DNA of 64,000 nt, from positions 124,001-188,000 of the forward strand of contig NZ_JACJOT010000015.1 in assembly GCF_014695715.1 (NCBI RefSeq). Reading direction: 5' to 3'. This document shows positions 43,756 to 53,085 of this stretch, piece after piece. Each line of letters opens with the position of its first letter. The first letter of the stretch is position 1. The DNA comes from Microcoleus sp. FACHB-68 (GTDB lineage Bacteria > Cyanobacteriota > Cyanobacteriia > Cyanobacteriales > Oscillatoriaceae). The notes beneath the pieces were generated by a model. The model was given only the letters and a program-made list of their open reading frames with translations. It was not told where the DNA came from and did no database searches. The position numbers and the translations under genes are program-made.

Positions 43756-43794
43756 AGGGCACCGACGACTGGCCGTGTTTCGTCTCGGTGCCCT
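43756..43794 (+). terminator. Hairpin after the HAD gene
   Basis: AGGGCACCGA (43756-43765) pairs with TCGGTGCCCT (43785-43794). There is no U tract. The rest of the gap to 44065 is AT-rich and featureless. Confidence 0.6.
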
Positions 43795-44064
43795 CGCTGG
43801 TTCGCTCCTCACACAAGAGAAACTCTAGCCCATGTATGTTGAGTTTGTCAATCCCTTTTCTTATATTTTTATTGCAAGTTTTATTGATGTTTTAACCCTT
43901 AACCATAGATTTTAGATTATGCATTTAAATTGTTGGCTGATATAGGGCTGGTATATGGGATCTGAGACTGATCCTAAAACCCTTTCCTACTATGCTTTTA
44001 AGCATTAAAAATAAAGTTTTAAGAAAGTAGTATTCAAACCGTTTTCATTTCATTCGTCAAAGCC

Positions 44065-45087
44065 TTAAAGTTCCACCGGCGCAGAAACACCGAATAAATC
44101 TTGCAGAATTAACCGCAGCACCGATTGGGTAGCTTTGATCAAACCCAATCTTGCTTGGGCAAGCTGTGGCGTTTCAGTTTTAACCTCGCCCCAAAGCCGG
44201 CAAGCGCTGTAGAAGCTCTCAAACGCCGTACTCAAAGCAGTCGCCAGTTTTAGCCACTCCGTCAGCCGATGAGCTGCCGGTGGCAGAGATAAAGCATCTA
44301 GGGTGTCAACTAGCTGGGAAATTAAACCCCATTCTGCTGGATGCACCAACCGTAGGGGGGAAGATGGGAAGACTTCAGAGTTGAGCCAGGGGATAGGGTT
44401 GGGGGCGAGTAGGTGCCAAAATGGGGAGCAGAGTTCAGGATGGGGATCGCTGAGGATAATTGTGCCGTCCAGATGTGCCAAGCGCAGAAGTGAACAGCAA
44501 CGAGCGTGAGCATACTGAACGAGAAACAGGCTTTTAGAAGGATAAACGGGATTTTGCAGCACATCTGTTTTGTGTTTTCCTTTTTCGCCGGCTATCCCTA
44601 TCCCAGCCTTGGATAAGATTATCGATGCCGGTTGCTCCTTCTCCCCTTCTCCCCCTCGTTGCCACAGGTATTCTTTAAGCTGTAAGGAATCTATCCCCTG
44701 AGTGAGGCGTTGCAACCAGTTCGCCAAACCAGCGTTTGTTAGCTGCAAATGAATCCAACCGGGGGGGACAGCTTGAACTGTAAAATCCAGTCTGCCGGCA
44801 TCCCCTGCGGCAATCTGTGATAAATCAGCTGCAATTTTAGTTGCAATATCCATTGCAGACATCTGCCAGATTTTAGCCAGTTTTAACCCCATCGGACAAA
44901 GGTACACAATTCGAGTTGTATCTTTTGCCCGGAGTAAGGTTATAGACTGTGGAAAAACTTCTGAAGCAGCAGAGGCTAATGTTTGGGAGGTTGTGCCGTG
45001 CAGCCGAATGGCAGCTTGTAGCCGGCCTTCCAACAACCGTTTAACAGCCGGCAAATTAGTAGCAGATAAATCAAAATTCACACTCAC
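44065..45087 (-). CDS. ArgRS-like protein with N-terminal and DALR domains but no catalytic core
   Basis: A 340-residue soluble protein. Residues 1-110 resemble the N-terminal additional domain of arginyl-tRNA synthetase (NLPAVKRLLEGRLQAAIRLHG, then LDFTVQAVPPGWIHLQLT). Residues 175-340 resemble the DALR anticodon-binding domain (FLVQYAHARCCSLLRLA, ALSTAFESFYSACRLWGE and the C-terminal QSVLRLILQDLFGVSAP, like ArgRS ends). The HIGH and KMSKS class I catalytic motifs are absent. It is therefore a paralogue that could bind tRNA-Arg without aminoacylating it; I recall annotation of such proteins in cyanobacteria only as DALR-domain proteins. GTG 45087 has AAGGA upstream. Confidence 0.85.
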   Translation of the reverse strand: MSVNFDLSATNLPAVKRLLEGRLQAAIRLHGTTSQTLASAASEVFPQSITLLRAKDTTRIVYLCPMGLKLAKIWQMSAMDIATKIAADLSQIAAGDAGRLDFTVQAVPPGWIHLQLTNAGLANWLQRLTQGIDSLQLKEYLWQRGGEGEKEQPASIILSKAGIGIAGEKGKHKTDVLQNPVYPSKSLFLVQYAHARCCSLLRLAHLDGTIILSDPHPELCSPFWHLLAPNPIPWLNSEVFPSSPLRLVHPAEWGLISQLVDTLDALSLPPAAHRLTEWLKLATALSTAFESFYSACRLWGEVKTETPQLAQARLGLIKATQSVLRLILQDLFGVSAPVEL

Positions 45088-45384
45088 TCACCTGCATCCT
45101 TAAGTAATGGCGGACTCAATACCAGCTTGTCATTGGAACTTTCAGCACAAATAACCAATCAAACAAAAACATCCTGAAACATTTATGGAGGTTAGAAGTA
45201 TTTTTTGCTACCTTCAATTTTTCCTTAAGACCTATAAATAAAACAGAGACAATGCAGCTAAACCCAAAGGAGTTTGATTTTTTACTCAATTTTGTGAAAT
45301 TTATGAGTGAAGTGTAACTTCCTCACACGGGTTCAATAAATGCGCTGTCTTTGAAGTCTTCACCGCTCTGCAAAAGCCTTTTTT

Positions 45385-46110
45385 ATGCATTCATTCTTAC
45401 AGTCACAAGTCTCTCGACCATTTTTAACTTGGCAACTAATTCTCGACTGGGCTGAGGAACACTATCGCTATCGTACATTTAGTAAGGATGAGCGAATTCC
45501 AGCTCGATCTGAGCTGCTATATTTGGTGCAACGGGGTGCTGTGCGACTGGTGGGGACTGCCCAAATGAGTGCCGCTGCCGGCAACTCAAAGTCTGACTCA
45601 ACTGCAATAGATTCATCAGAAGAAGCATTTTTAGGATTCGTGGGTGCCGGCCAACCGTTTGAAATTGTAGCCCAATCTCCGTTTAAGCTCCAAGCCTACG
45701 CCCATATCGATCAAACTTCGGTGGTGTGGATGTACTGGCAAGACTTAGACAACTGGCCTCATTTCCGGCGGGAAGTCATGGATGCTTTTCGCTATCAGCA
45801 TCAGCGGAAATTGCTGTGGCTGGCAACTTTAGGACAGCGGCGCACCATTGACCGGCTTTTAGGGTTTCTCACACTGTTGGTGGAAGAATATGGGGAACCT
45901 TGCGAGCTAGTTCGCAAAACCGGCAACGAACCCGGTTACTGCCTGCCTTGGGCGTTAACGCACGCCCAAATTGGTAGCGCCATCGGTTCTACCCGCGTCA
46001 CCGTCACCCGCTTGATGGGTAAATTGCGAACGACAGGATTCATTCACACCCACGGCGATCATATTATCTGTTTGCCGTCAGCCAGTCGAGGCCGGCGCTT
46101 AGGTGCTTAG
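45385..46110 (+). CDS. Crp/Fnr family transcriptional regulator
   Basis: A 241-residue regulator. Residues 20-130 form a diverged cyclic-nucleotide-type sensor (SELLYLVQRGAVRLVGTAQ, FLGFVGAGQPFEIV), residues 135-165 the dimer helix, and residues 175-225 a winged helix-turn-helix (WALTHAQIGSAIGSTRVTVTRLMGKLR). The helix-turn-helix is of NtcA/Crp type, with recognition helix residues STRVTVTR; ligand residues for cAMP are not evident. It is divergent from the ArgRS-like gene across a 297-base gap. Confidence 0.87.
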   Translation: MHSFLQSQVSRPFLTWQLILDWAEEHYRYRTFSKDERIPARSELLYLVQRGAVRLVGTAQMSAAAGNSKSDSTAIDSSEEAFLGFVGAGQPFEIVAQSPFKLQAYAHIDQTSVVWMYWQDLDNWPHFRREVMDAFRYQHQRKLLWLATLGQRRTIDRLLGFLTLLVEEYGEPCELVRKTGNEPGYCLPWALTHAQIGSAIGSTRVTVTRLMGKLRTTGFIHTHGDHIICLPSASRGRRLGA

Positions 46111-46114
46111 CCGG

Positions 46115-46156
46115 CGGGAAAAAAGAAAAGTGACCAGTTTAGGGGAATTTTTCCCG
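46115..46156. terminator. Bidirectional terminator hairpin
   Basis: CGGGAAAAA (46115-46123) pairs with TTTTTCCCG (46148-46156), with A/T runs on both sides, between the convergent Crp/Fnr and kinase genes. Confidence 0.6.
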
Positions 46157-46186
46157 GTGTCTTCTCACTGATCCTTTTTCCCACAC

Positions 46187-49100
46187 TTAATTTTCTTCAG
46201 GCGGGGAAGCATCAGGCAAATGTTGAACGAGATGCACAACCGTATCAAAACTTGCCTGATCAATATTGCCAAGCATATTTGCTAATGTCTCAGGAGATTG
46301 GTATAGGGGCAGCGAAATCGTGAAACTTGAACCCTGACCACTGTTAGATTTTAAGGTAATAGAACCGCCGTGGAGTTCAGCTAATTTGCGGGTAATTACC
46401 AAACCAAGTCCCGTTCCCTGATACTTGCGAGACAAAGAAGAATCGATTTGTGAAAAGGGAGAAAAAAGCCGGAGTTGGTCAGCTTCATCAATACCAATGC
46501 CGGTGTCCCAAACTTGAAAGTGAATGGTTTCAGGTGTAGAAACGGTAGAGTCACCCTCTTCTTTTGTCTCGTTGTAAGTGCGATAAATTTTTAGCCCAAC
46601 CGTGCCTTGAGGCGTAAACTTGATAGCGTTGGTCAGCAAATTCAACAGCATTTGTTTCAACCGGCGCGGATCTGTAACCATGTACTCCAAGTCAGGTTCT
46701 ACATCCACATCCAAGTATAAACCGTGGTTCATCACTCGCTCTTGAACTAAGCTAATCACACTTTCACAAATATCTCGGATAAACACAAGTTGCGGCTCTA
46801 ATTCCAGACGATCCGCCTCAATTCGTGACAAGTCCAGAATGTCATTAATCAGTTCTAATAAGTGTTCGCCACTGCTATGAATGCGGTCAACATACAGCAT
46901 TTGTTTGGGATTCAGTTTGCCGAAAGATTCCTCTAGAAGCACGCTAGAGAAGCCAAGAATCGCAGTCAAGGGCGTGCGAAGTTCGTGGCTAGTCGTGGCA
47001 ATGAATTCTTCTTTAAGACGGTTAACTTCTGCAAGCTGATAATTTTGTTCTTGCAATAAGCGCCACTGCTGCCTGATTTCCGTGACATCTTGACCCACCC
47101 CAAGGACGCGATGAATGGTGCCGGTGGCGTCTGTAATCGGTGCGTAAACCGTTTCAAATGTGCGAGTGCCGGTGGGAAGGGAAACTTCGTGATTGAAAAC
47201 AACTTTTTGGCCGGTACTAAACACATGATGAATTAATGGTTCAATCGTACTGGCTTCGGTTCCAATCAGTTGGCGGTTGGTTTTACCGATAATTTCACTC
47301 TGTGGTTTGCCGATTAAAGATGCTCCCGCTGCGTTGATTGAAAGGTAGCACAACTGCCGGTCATATTCGACAAAAACATCCGTTGATTGTTCTAAGAATA
47401 AGCGGAAGTATTCCGCACTAAGGCGCTGTTCGTGTTCTTGCCGGTATAGACGCGCTTGACGGATGGCAATCGCACACTGAGAAGCCACCTGCTCTACTAA
47501 GTTAATTTCCTTGGCTTGAAACCGGCGGTGGGTGGTATGAAACACGCACACCACCCCAATTAACCCTTGGTTATCCAAAATTGGGCTAATTAGCAAAGAC
47601 ACCACCCTAGTAGCTTCCAGAGATTGTACGCCCGGTGTGTCCTCAACCTTAGAAATTTCGGTTTGCGACATCGGAACTTCGTGAATGCAGGGTTGACCGG
47701 CAAAGAGCCGGGTTCGGAACCCCTCAGGCCAATCTTGCAGAGACGAACGCGATCCAATCAGCGGTGCGGCTAGTTGCAGTGAGCCGCTTAAGTGTTGAGA
47801 ACGCACCTCAAAAACTTCCTGCCCTTCATCAAACAAACTGGCATAACAACCATCAACGCCCAGGGTGTTAGCCAAACCTTCCACCGCAATTTTTAGCATT
47901 TGGTCTTCACCCAGCGATTGCAACAGCGCTTCAGTCAGCTGACGGGTCAGCTGTTCAAATTTCAGAGATTGTTCTAAAGAGCGTGTTCGCTGGTTAACCC
48001 GGTTTTCCAATTCATGAGCATAAGCTTGCAACTGGTGCACCAAATTGGCTTGCTCAATGGCAATGGCCAACTGATTGGCAACTGCTTGCAAAAGCTGCTG
48101 TTCGTCAGTCGTCCACTGTCGCGGGGCATGACATTGGTGAACCACCAACAAACCCCACAAAGGAGGAATCGAGGGCCGGCGCAAGAGGTTGCCGGCATCT
48201 TGCCTGGAGCCATCCTCCTGAAAGTCTCTCCTGCCGCGAGACTCCGTGCCTTCGGTGCGTTGAATGGCCACAGCCATCATGCTGCGAACTTGCATTTGCT
48301 CTAGCATTTTATGGTGGCATTCGGCCAGCTCTTCTATCCGAACATCAGTCACACTCCACAGCCGCCCGTTGCGATAGGCTTCCAGATAAGGCGGGGGAAT
48401 ACAATCTGCAGAGAACGATATTCCCTTGAGGGTCGGATAAATAGCATGAACGTCTTCAGCAACACAAAGTCCTCTGCTTGACAGATTTGGGTTAACCTGA
48501 GCCAGCGCTGGGCCGCTAAGCTCGACTAACGAATCGTCAAGTAGCTGGTAAGCTAAAACCCGGTCTGCACCGAGTGCCTGTCTAAGACGCTGAACTGCTG
48601 TTTGCAAAATCGCATCGAGATCGAACGTGGCGCGGATTTTAGCGGAAATTTCACTCAACAGGGCTTCGCGTTCCCGCCGCTGCTGAATCTCCAGTTCAGC
48701 TCGTTGGTGTTCGCTCAAGTCTGTAACAAAACTCAGCAAGTAGCTTTCTTCTGCCTCTTCGCCGATGAGCGACATTGCCACTTCTGCTGTAATAAAGGAA
48801 CCGTCCCGCCGCAGATATCGTTTGCGAAGCGTTTGACGTTTATTGCCGTCGTTCAGCATTTGTTGAATGACTCTCACCTCAGTTGCAAAATCTTCTGGAT
48901 GAGAAATTGACCGGCGATCTAAATGGCGCAACTGGTTTTGGGTGTAACCTGTGAGGCGACAAAATGCTGGATTGGCATTTAGGATACCGCCATCTAGGCT
49001 TTCATAGAGAATGCCGATGGGGGCTTCCCAGAATAAGTTGTTGATGCTTTCATCTGGGCTGAATTTGGCCTGAGGTGTGCCGGCTGCTAAGGGGTGAGGA

Positions 49101-49957
49101 TTGCCTGGAATTTTAGTGGCTGAAACAGGTAGCGAATCAGACAAGGGTGAACCGTGCGCTGCGGAAGCTTGTTGTTCTAAGTTGTTAAGGTTTAACTTTT
49201 CAGTTTCTTGATGGCTCTTAATCGTTTCTTCTTGCGGGTTTTCTGCGACATCAGCGTTATTTTCTCCGACGACTCCTAAGAGTTGTAACCAAACCCGGCG
49301 CAGCACGTTGCTGCGATTGTTAAGGTCTGTTGCTTTTAATCCTGAGCAATAAGGGGCCGCTGCTGCTACTGCTGGGGTGCTGAGCAACTTGACGATAACT
49401 TGCGGGTCGAAGTTTAAGGAAACTTGCCAGGTGGGGGTGGTTATGGATGTCGTTAGAAACTCTGTTTCAGGGGATTGCGTTGGGGAAAATGAAGGATGAA
49501 TTTGCTCATGGTGTTCTGAGTTGAGGCTTGTTGTGGCCGGCTCTAGGTGAATCCAAATATTAAGGTAAGAACTTAATATGATTAAACTTGCTTCTACTTC
49601 AGCAAAATCAATTAACTGGAAGGTTGGCAACTGAGGCGTTTCCGTTGCTTCTGGGTTGCCGGCTGGGCCTTTTGAGGGTTTGTAGTTGGCGTTTTTGGCG
49701 GATAGTAGCTGATCGGGATTTTTGCTGCCGGCAGGTCGCAGCAGCAGTTTTGGGTCAAGGCTTTGTTGGGCTTGGTGGGCGGATTCCCACCAGGTTTGCG
49801 CTAAACTCTGACAAAGTTCTTTATTTTTGCCGGCAGCCAGTAACGTCCGCAACCGACCACTCGATGCGACGGCTGTTTGTAAAATTTCTACTAAAGAACA
49901 CACTCTGGGCCAAGTCAAATGCAGGATAATTTGACTTGGCAAAGTTAGATAGCTCAT
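46187..49957 (-). CDS. Multi-sensor histidine kinase (PAS - GAF - GAF - PAS - HisKA - HATPase)
   Basis: A cytosolic kinase of 1256 residues. The first 300 are low-similarity and partly disordered. Then PAS (about 305-420, IGILYESLDGGILNANPAFC), GAF1 (430-640), GAF2 (665-835), PAS (845-965), HisKA with His991 (EFIATTSHELRTPL), and ATPase (MLLNLLTNAIKFTP, WDTGIGI, GTGLGLVIT) to about 1220. GAF1 contains the sequence DCIPPPYLEAYRNGRLWSV followed by ECHHKMLEQMQVRS: Cys547-His548 fall exactly where phytochromes and cyanobacteriochromes attach bilin, so light sensing is plausible. GAF1 also carries a 30-residue charged insertion. ATG 49957 is preferred to 50038. There is no receiver. Confidence 0.92.
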   Translation of the reverse strand: MSYLTLPSQIILHLTWPRVCSLVEILQTAVASSGRLRTLLAAGKNKELCQSLAQTWWESAHQAQQSLDPKLLLRPAGSKNPDQLLSAKNANYKPSKGPAGNPEATETPQLPTFQLIDFAEVEASLIILSSYLNIWIHLEPATTSLNSEHHEQIHPSFSPTQSPETEFLTTSITTPTWQVSLNFDPQVIVKLLSTPAVAAAAPYCSGLKATDLNNRSNVLRRVWLQLLGVVGENNADVAENPQEETIKSHQETEKLNLNNLEQQASAAHGSPLSDSLPVSATKIPGNPHPLAAGTPQAKFSPDESINNLFWEAPIGILYESLDGGILNANPAFCRLTGYTQNQLRHLDRRSISHPEDFATEVRVIQQMLNDGNKRQTLRKRYLRRDGSFITAEVAMSLIGEEAEESYLLSFVTDLSEHQRAELEIQQRREREALLSEISAKIRATFDLDAILQTAVQRLRQALGADRVLAYQLLDDSLVELSGPALAQVNPNLSSRGLCVAEDVHAIYPTLKGISFSADCIPPPYLEAYRNGRLWSVTDVRIEELAECHHKMLEQMQVRSMMAVAIQRTEGTESRGRRDFQEDGSRQDAGNLLRRPSIPPLWGLLVVHQCHAPRQWTTDEQQLLQAVANQLAIAIEQANLVHQLQAYAHELENRVNQRTRSLEQSLKFEQLTRQLTEALLQSLGEDQMLKIAVEGLANTLGVDGCYASLFDEGQEVFEVRSQHLSGSLQLAAPLIGSRSSLQDWPEGFRTRLFAGQPCIHEVPMSQTEISKVEDTPGVQSLEATRVVSLLISPILDNQGLIGVVCVFHTTHRRFQAKEINLVEQVASQCAIAIRQARLYRQEHEQRLSAEYFRLFLEQSTDVFVEYDRQLCYLSINAAGASLIGKPQSEIIGKTNRQLIGTEASTIEPLIHHVFSTGQKVVFNHEVSLPTGTRTFETVYAPITDATGTIHRVLGVGQDVTEIRQQWRLLQEQNYQLAEVNRLKEEFIATTSHELRTPLTAILGFSSVLLEESFGKLNPKQMLYVDRIHSSGEHLLELINDILDLSRIEADRLELEPQLVFIRDICESVISLVQERVMNHGLYLDVDVEPDLEYMVTDPRRLKQMLLNLLTNAIKFTPQGTVGLKIYRTYNETKEEGDSTVSTPETIHFQVWDTGIGIDEADQLRLFSPFSQIDSSLSRKYQGTGLGLVITRKLAELHGGSITLKSNSGQGSSFTISLPLYQSPETLANMLGNIDQASFDTVVHLVQHLPDASPPEEN

Positions 49958-50547
49958 TCGTTTACCGCGCTGATTCAGTCGTTGTTCACTTATCTTGATA
50001 ACAGTCAGCTCGCCTCTTAAGAAAAGACTAAACAACAAAATTTTTTCTTGGAAGTTTATCTCTAGCTCTAGCTATTAAATAACCAGTCAGAGTTTGAAAA
50101 AGTTGATCACAGGTAGTTATACTTTCACAAAGCCAGATAAAATGTCATCTTAATGTACCCACAATCAAGTGCGGCGCTTACAGGCTGAGGTCATGCTTCA
50201 TCCCTTTTAAACTTCTCTAATCCTATTGTGCCTTGTGGATCGGGTAAGGATAGCAAATTTAACAATACCTTGTAGCTATTAACACATTTTAAAGGTCTGC
50301 GGGAAAGCTGGTTCAGCAATCGGCGCGATTGATCTGTGGCGTTTGTAGGCGGTGAAAGGTGAGTTTAGCTGGGTGCCAATGAGCGGACTTTTTAGCAACC
50401 TGGCTGATCAATAGAGCCAAGATTGCCTGTAACCCCATCTTTGGGAAAGTTTTAGGAATAGTTAAATTAAATAATGTTCCCCCGCAGACTGGGGATCGCG
50501 CTTGCCGGTGCCGGCCATTGGTACTCAGGCAATGCTAGATGTGAGAC
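49958..50547. other. Intergenic region upstream of the kinase
   Basis: About 590 bases between two leftward genes; it presumably holds the promoter of the large kinase. No RNA gene, repeat or coding-like ORF was found. Confidence 0.4.
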
Positions 50548-50829
50548 TCAGGTACCGTCACCACCTTCTGAATAACGCACAATTCCATCAGCAGACTCTG
50601 TATAATAGCTGCCGTCAGCGTCTTGATAATAGAGATTGCCGTCGGCGTCTATCGCTGCGATGTTCCCTTGGGAGTCTTCTGTATAAAGCGTTCCATCTGC
50701 ATCGACTGCTGTATAATTTCCCTCAACATCCACCACTTCGGCATTACCCTTGGCATCCTCGATATACACATTCCCCTCGGCATCCTCTGCATAAGCGTTG
50801 CCTTCCGAGTCGTATTGTGTGTAAACCAT
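50548..50829 (-). CDS. Octapeptide-repeat acidic protein
   Basis: A 93-residue protein made almost wholly of about ten 8-residue units of the form (Y/V)xxDA(D/E)GN, for example YAEDAEGNVYIEDAKGN and AIDADGNLYYQDADG. The alternation of aromatic/beta-branched residues with DxxGN turns predicts a flat repeated beta-hairpin or beta-solenoid, perhaps with Ca-binding turns. It has no signal peptide. ATG 50829 has GAAGGA nine bases upstream. I know no named family. The gene is divergent from speA. Confidence 0.72.
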   Translation of the reverse strand: MVYTQYDSEGNAYAEDAEGNVYIEDAKGNAEVVDVEGNYTAVDADGTLYTEDSQGNIAAIDADGNLYYQDADGSYYTESADGIVRYSEGGDGT

Positions 50830-50997
50830 CAAAACAGTCCTTCCTCGCAGACCTGATGGGTCGTATTCTAACAAAGGGTGGAGAAAGCTTTGTTAAAGCC
50901 ATCTAAAGATTGAATAAAGGCTTTTCTCCCCTCAGCTCGCTGTGGATGAATGCGATAAACTGTCACTCTACAGGTCAAAAGCGAGGACACTTCTAGT

Positions 50998-53007
50998 ATG
51001 GGTTTGGAGCCAACCACCGCTGATGCCGGCACTGAAGAAGTCTCAATCGAGTTGCCGACGAGCGTCGAATCCCCCCCAATGCACAATGGGAAGCCGTCAA
51101 ATCGAGCCAGCGCTCGTAAATCTTGGACAATCGAGCAGAGTGAAGAACTGTATCGCATTCGCGGCTGGGGAGAACCTTATTTTTCAATTAATGCTGCCGG
51201 TCATGTAACGGTGTCACCCAAGGGCGATCGTGGCGGTTCTCTCGATCTTTGCGAATTGGTGGAAGCCTTGCAACAGCGTAACTTAGGGTTGCCCTTGCTG
51301 ATCCGGTTTTCAGATATTTTGGAAGATCGTATTGAGCGGTTGAATGCTTGCTTTGCCAAAGCAATCGCCCGTTACAAATATCCGGGTGTTTATCGCGGTG
51401 TTTTCCCGGTGAAGTGCAACCAACACCGGCACTTGTTAGAAGATTTGGTGCGTTTTGGCCAACCGCATCAGTTTGGCTTAGAAGCCGGTTCCAAGCCAGA
51501 GTTGCTGATTGCTTTGGCAACCTTAAAAACCCCAGGCGCACTGCTGATTTGCAACGGTTATAAAGACCGGGAGTATATCGAAACTGCAACCTTAGCCCAA
51601 CGGCTGGGACAGTTGCCGATTATTGTGATCGAGCAGCTAGAAGAAGTGCAGTTAGTGATTGAAGCCAGCCGGAAGCTGGGGATCGAGCCGATACTGGGGG
51701 TTCGAGCCAAGCTGAGCAGTAAAGGAATTGGCCGCTGGGGTGGCTCAACCGGCGATCGGGCTAAATTTGGCCTGACGATTCCCGAAATTATTCAGGCAGC
51801 CGATCAGCTCAATGATGCCGGTTTGTTGAACTCGTTGCAGCTGTTGCACTTCCACATTGGCTCTCAAATTTCCTCGATTAGCGTAATTAAAGACGCGATC
51901 CGAGAAGCCAGCCAGATTTATGTCGAATTGGCCAAGTTGGGAGCCAATATGAAATATCTGGATGTCGGCGGCGGTTTGGCGGTAGATTACGATGGCTCTA
52001 AAACCAATTTTCACGCCTCCAAAAACTACAATATGCAAAACTACGCCAATGATATTGTGGCGGAGGTGAAGGAGGCGTGTGAGGAGCGCCAGCTGCCGGT
52101 GCCGACGCTGATCAGTGAAAGTGGTCGTGCGATTGCTTCCCATCAATCGGTTTTAGTGTTTGATGTGCTCGGTACAAGTGAAGTCCCGTCTGTGGCACCG
52201 GCACCTCTGGGAGAGCGAGAACACCTGATTTTGCGAAATCTCTACGAAACTTACCAGTCGATCGGCGTGGAGAATTACCAAGAGGCTTACCACGACGCGA
52301 TTCAGTTTAAGGAAGAAGCGATTAGCATCTTTAATTTTGGCTATCTCAGCCTGCGGGATCGCGCGAAAGCTGAGCGTCTCTACTGGGCTTGTTGCAAAAA
52401 GATTCTCTCTCTTGTCCGCCAACAGGACTATGTGCCTGACGATTTGGAAGATTTAGAGAATATCATGGCGTCGATTTACTATATCAACCTGTCTGTCTTC
52501 CAATCGGCCCCTGATAGTTGGGCGATTAACCAGATGTTTCCGATTATGCCGATTCACCGGCTCGATGAAGAACCGACGCAACGGGGCACCCTGGCGGATC
52601 TGACTTGCGATAGCGATGGCAAAATTGATCAGTTTATTGACCTTCAGGCGGTCAAGCCGGTGTTAGAATTGCATCCCCTGAAAGCCGGCGAACCTTATTA
52701 CTTGGGTATGTTTCTTGCCGGTGCTTACCAGGAAATTATGGGCAATTTGCACAATTTGTTTGGCGACACCAACGCGGTTCACATCACGCTGACGCCCAAA
52801 GGATACGAAATTGAACACGTTGTCAAGGGGGACACGATGACGGAAGTGCTGGGCTATGTCCAGTACGATTCTGAAGATTTGGTTGAAAGTATCCGCAAAC
52901 AAACTGAGCAAGCTTTGCAAGCAGGGCGGATTTCTCTGAAAGAATCTCAGATGCTGCTGCAAAATTACGAGCGCAGCTTGAGTGGGTATACCTATCTATC
53001 GAGTTAG
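50998..53007 (+). CDS. speA: Biosynthetic arginine decarboxylase
   Basis: A 669-residue PLP enzyme converting arginine to agmatine, the first step of polyamine synthesis from arginine. Signatures: YFSINAAGHVTV, VYRGVFPVKCNQHRHLLED (PLP Lys in FPVKCNQ near residue 141), GLEAGSKPELLIAL, LQLLHFHIGSQIS, and KYLDVGGGLAVDYDGS. Near the C-terminus PDSWAINQMFPIMPIHRL is typical of SpeA. The N-terminal 45 residues are variable. Length equals the family norm. A strong hairpin follows. Confidence 0.96.
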   Translation: MGLEPTTADAGTEEVSIELPTSVESPPMHNGKPSNRASARKSWTIEQSEELYRIRGWGEPYFSINAAGHVTVSPKGDRGGSLDLCELVEALQQRNLGLPLLIRFSDILEDRIERLNACFAKAIARYKYPGVYRGVFPVKCNQHRHLLEDLVRFGQPHQFGLEAGSKPELLIALATLKTPGALLICNGYKDREYIETATLAQRLGQLPIIVIEQLEEVQLVIEASRKLGIEPILGVRAKLSSKGIGRWGGSTGDRAKFGLTIPEIIQAADQLNDAGLLNSLQLLHFHIGSQISSISVIKDAIREASQIYVELAKLGANMKYLDVGGGLAVDYDGSKTNFHASKNYNMQNYANDIVAEVKEACEERQLPVPTLISESGRAIASHQSVLVFDVLGTSEVPSVAPAPLGEREHLILRNLYETYQSIGVENYQEAYHDAIQFKEEAISIFNFGYLSLRDRAKAERLYWACCKKILSLVRQQDYVPDDLEDLENIMASIYYINLSVFQSAPDSWAINQMFPIMPIHRLDEEPTQRGTLADLTCDSDGKIDQFIDLQAVKPVLELHPLKAGEPYYLGMFLAGAYQEIMGNLHNLFGDTNAVHITLTPKGYEIEHVVKGDTMTEVLGYVQYDSEDLVESIRKQTEQALQAGRISLKESQMLLQNYERSLSGYTYLSS

Positions 53008-53028
53008 GAAATGGAGAATTGTTAATTA

Positions 53029-53072
53029 AATAGCGCTCAGGTGTCAGTTGCCACTGATATCTGAGCGCTATT
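53029..53072. terminator. Long bidirectional hairpin
   Basis: AATAGCGCTCAG (53029-53040) is the perfect complement of CTGAGCGCTATT (53061-53072), with an inner TCAGT/ACTGA stem. It separates speA from the convergent NDP-sugar synthase gene. Confidence 0.75.
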
Positions 53073-53085
53073 CATTCGTGATTCC

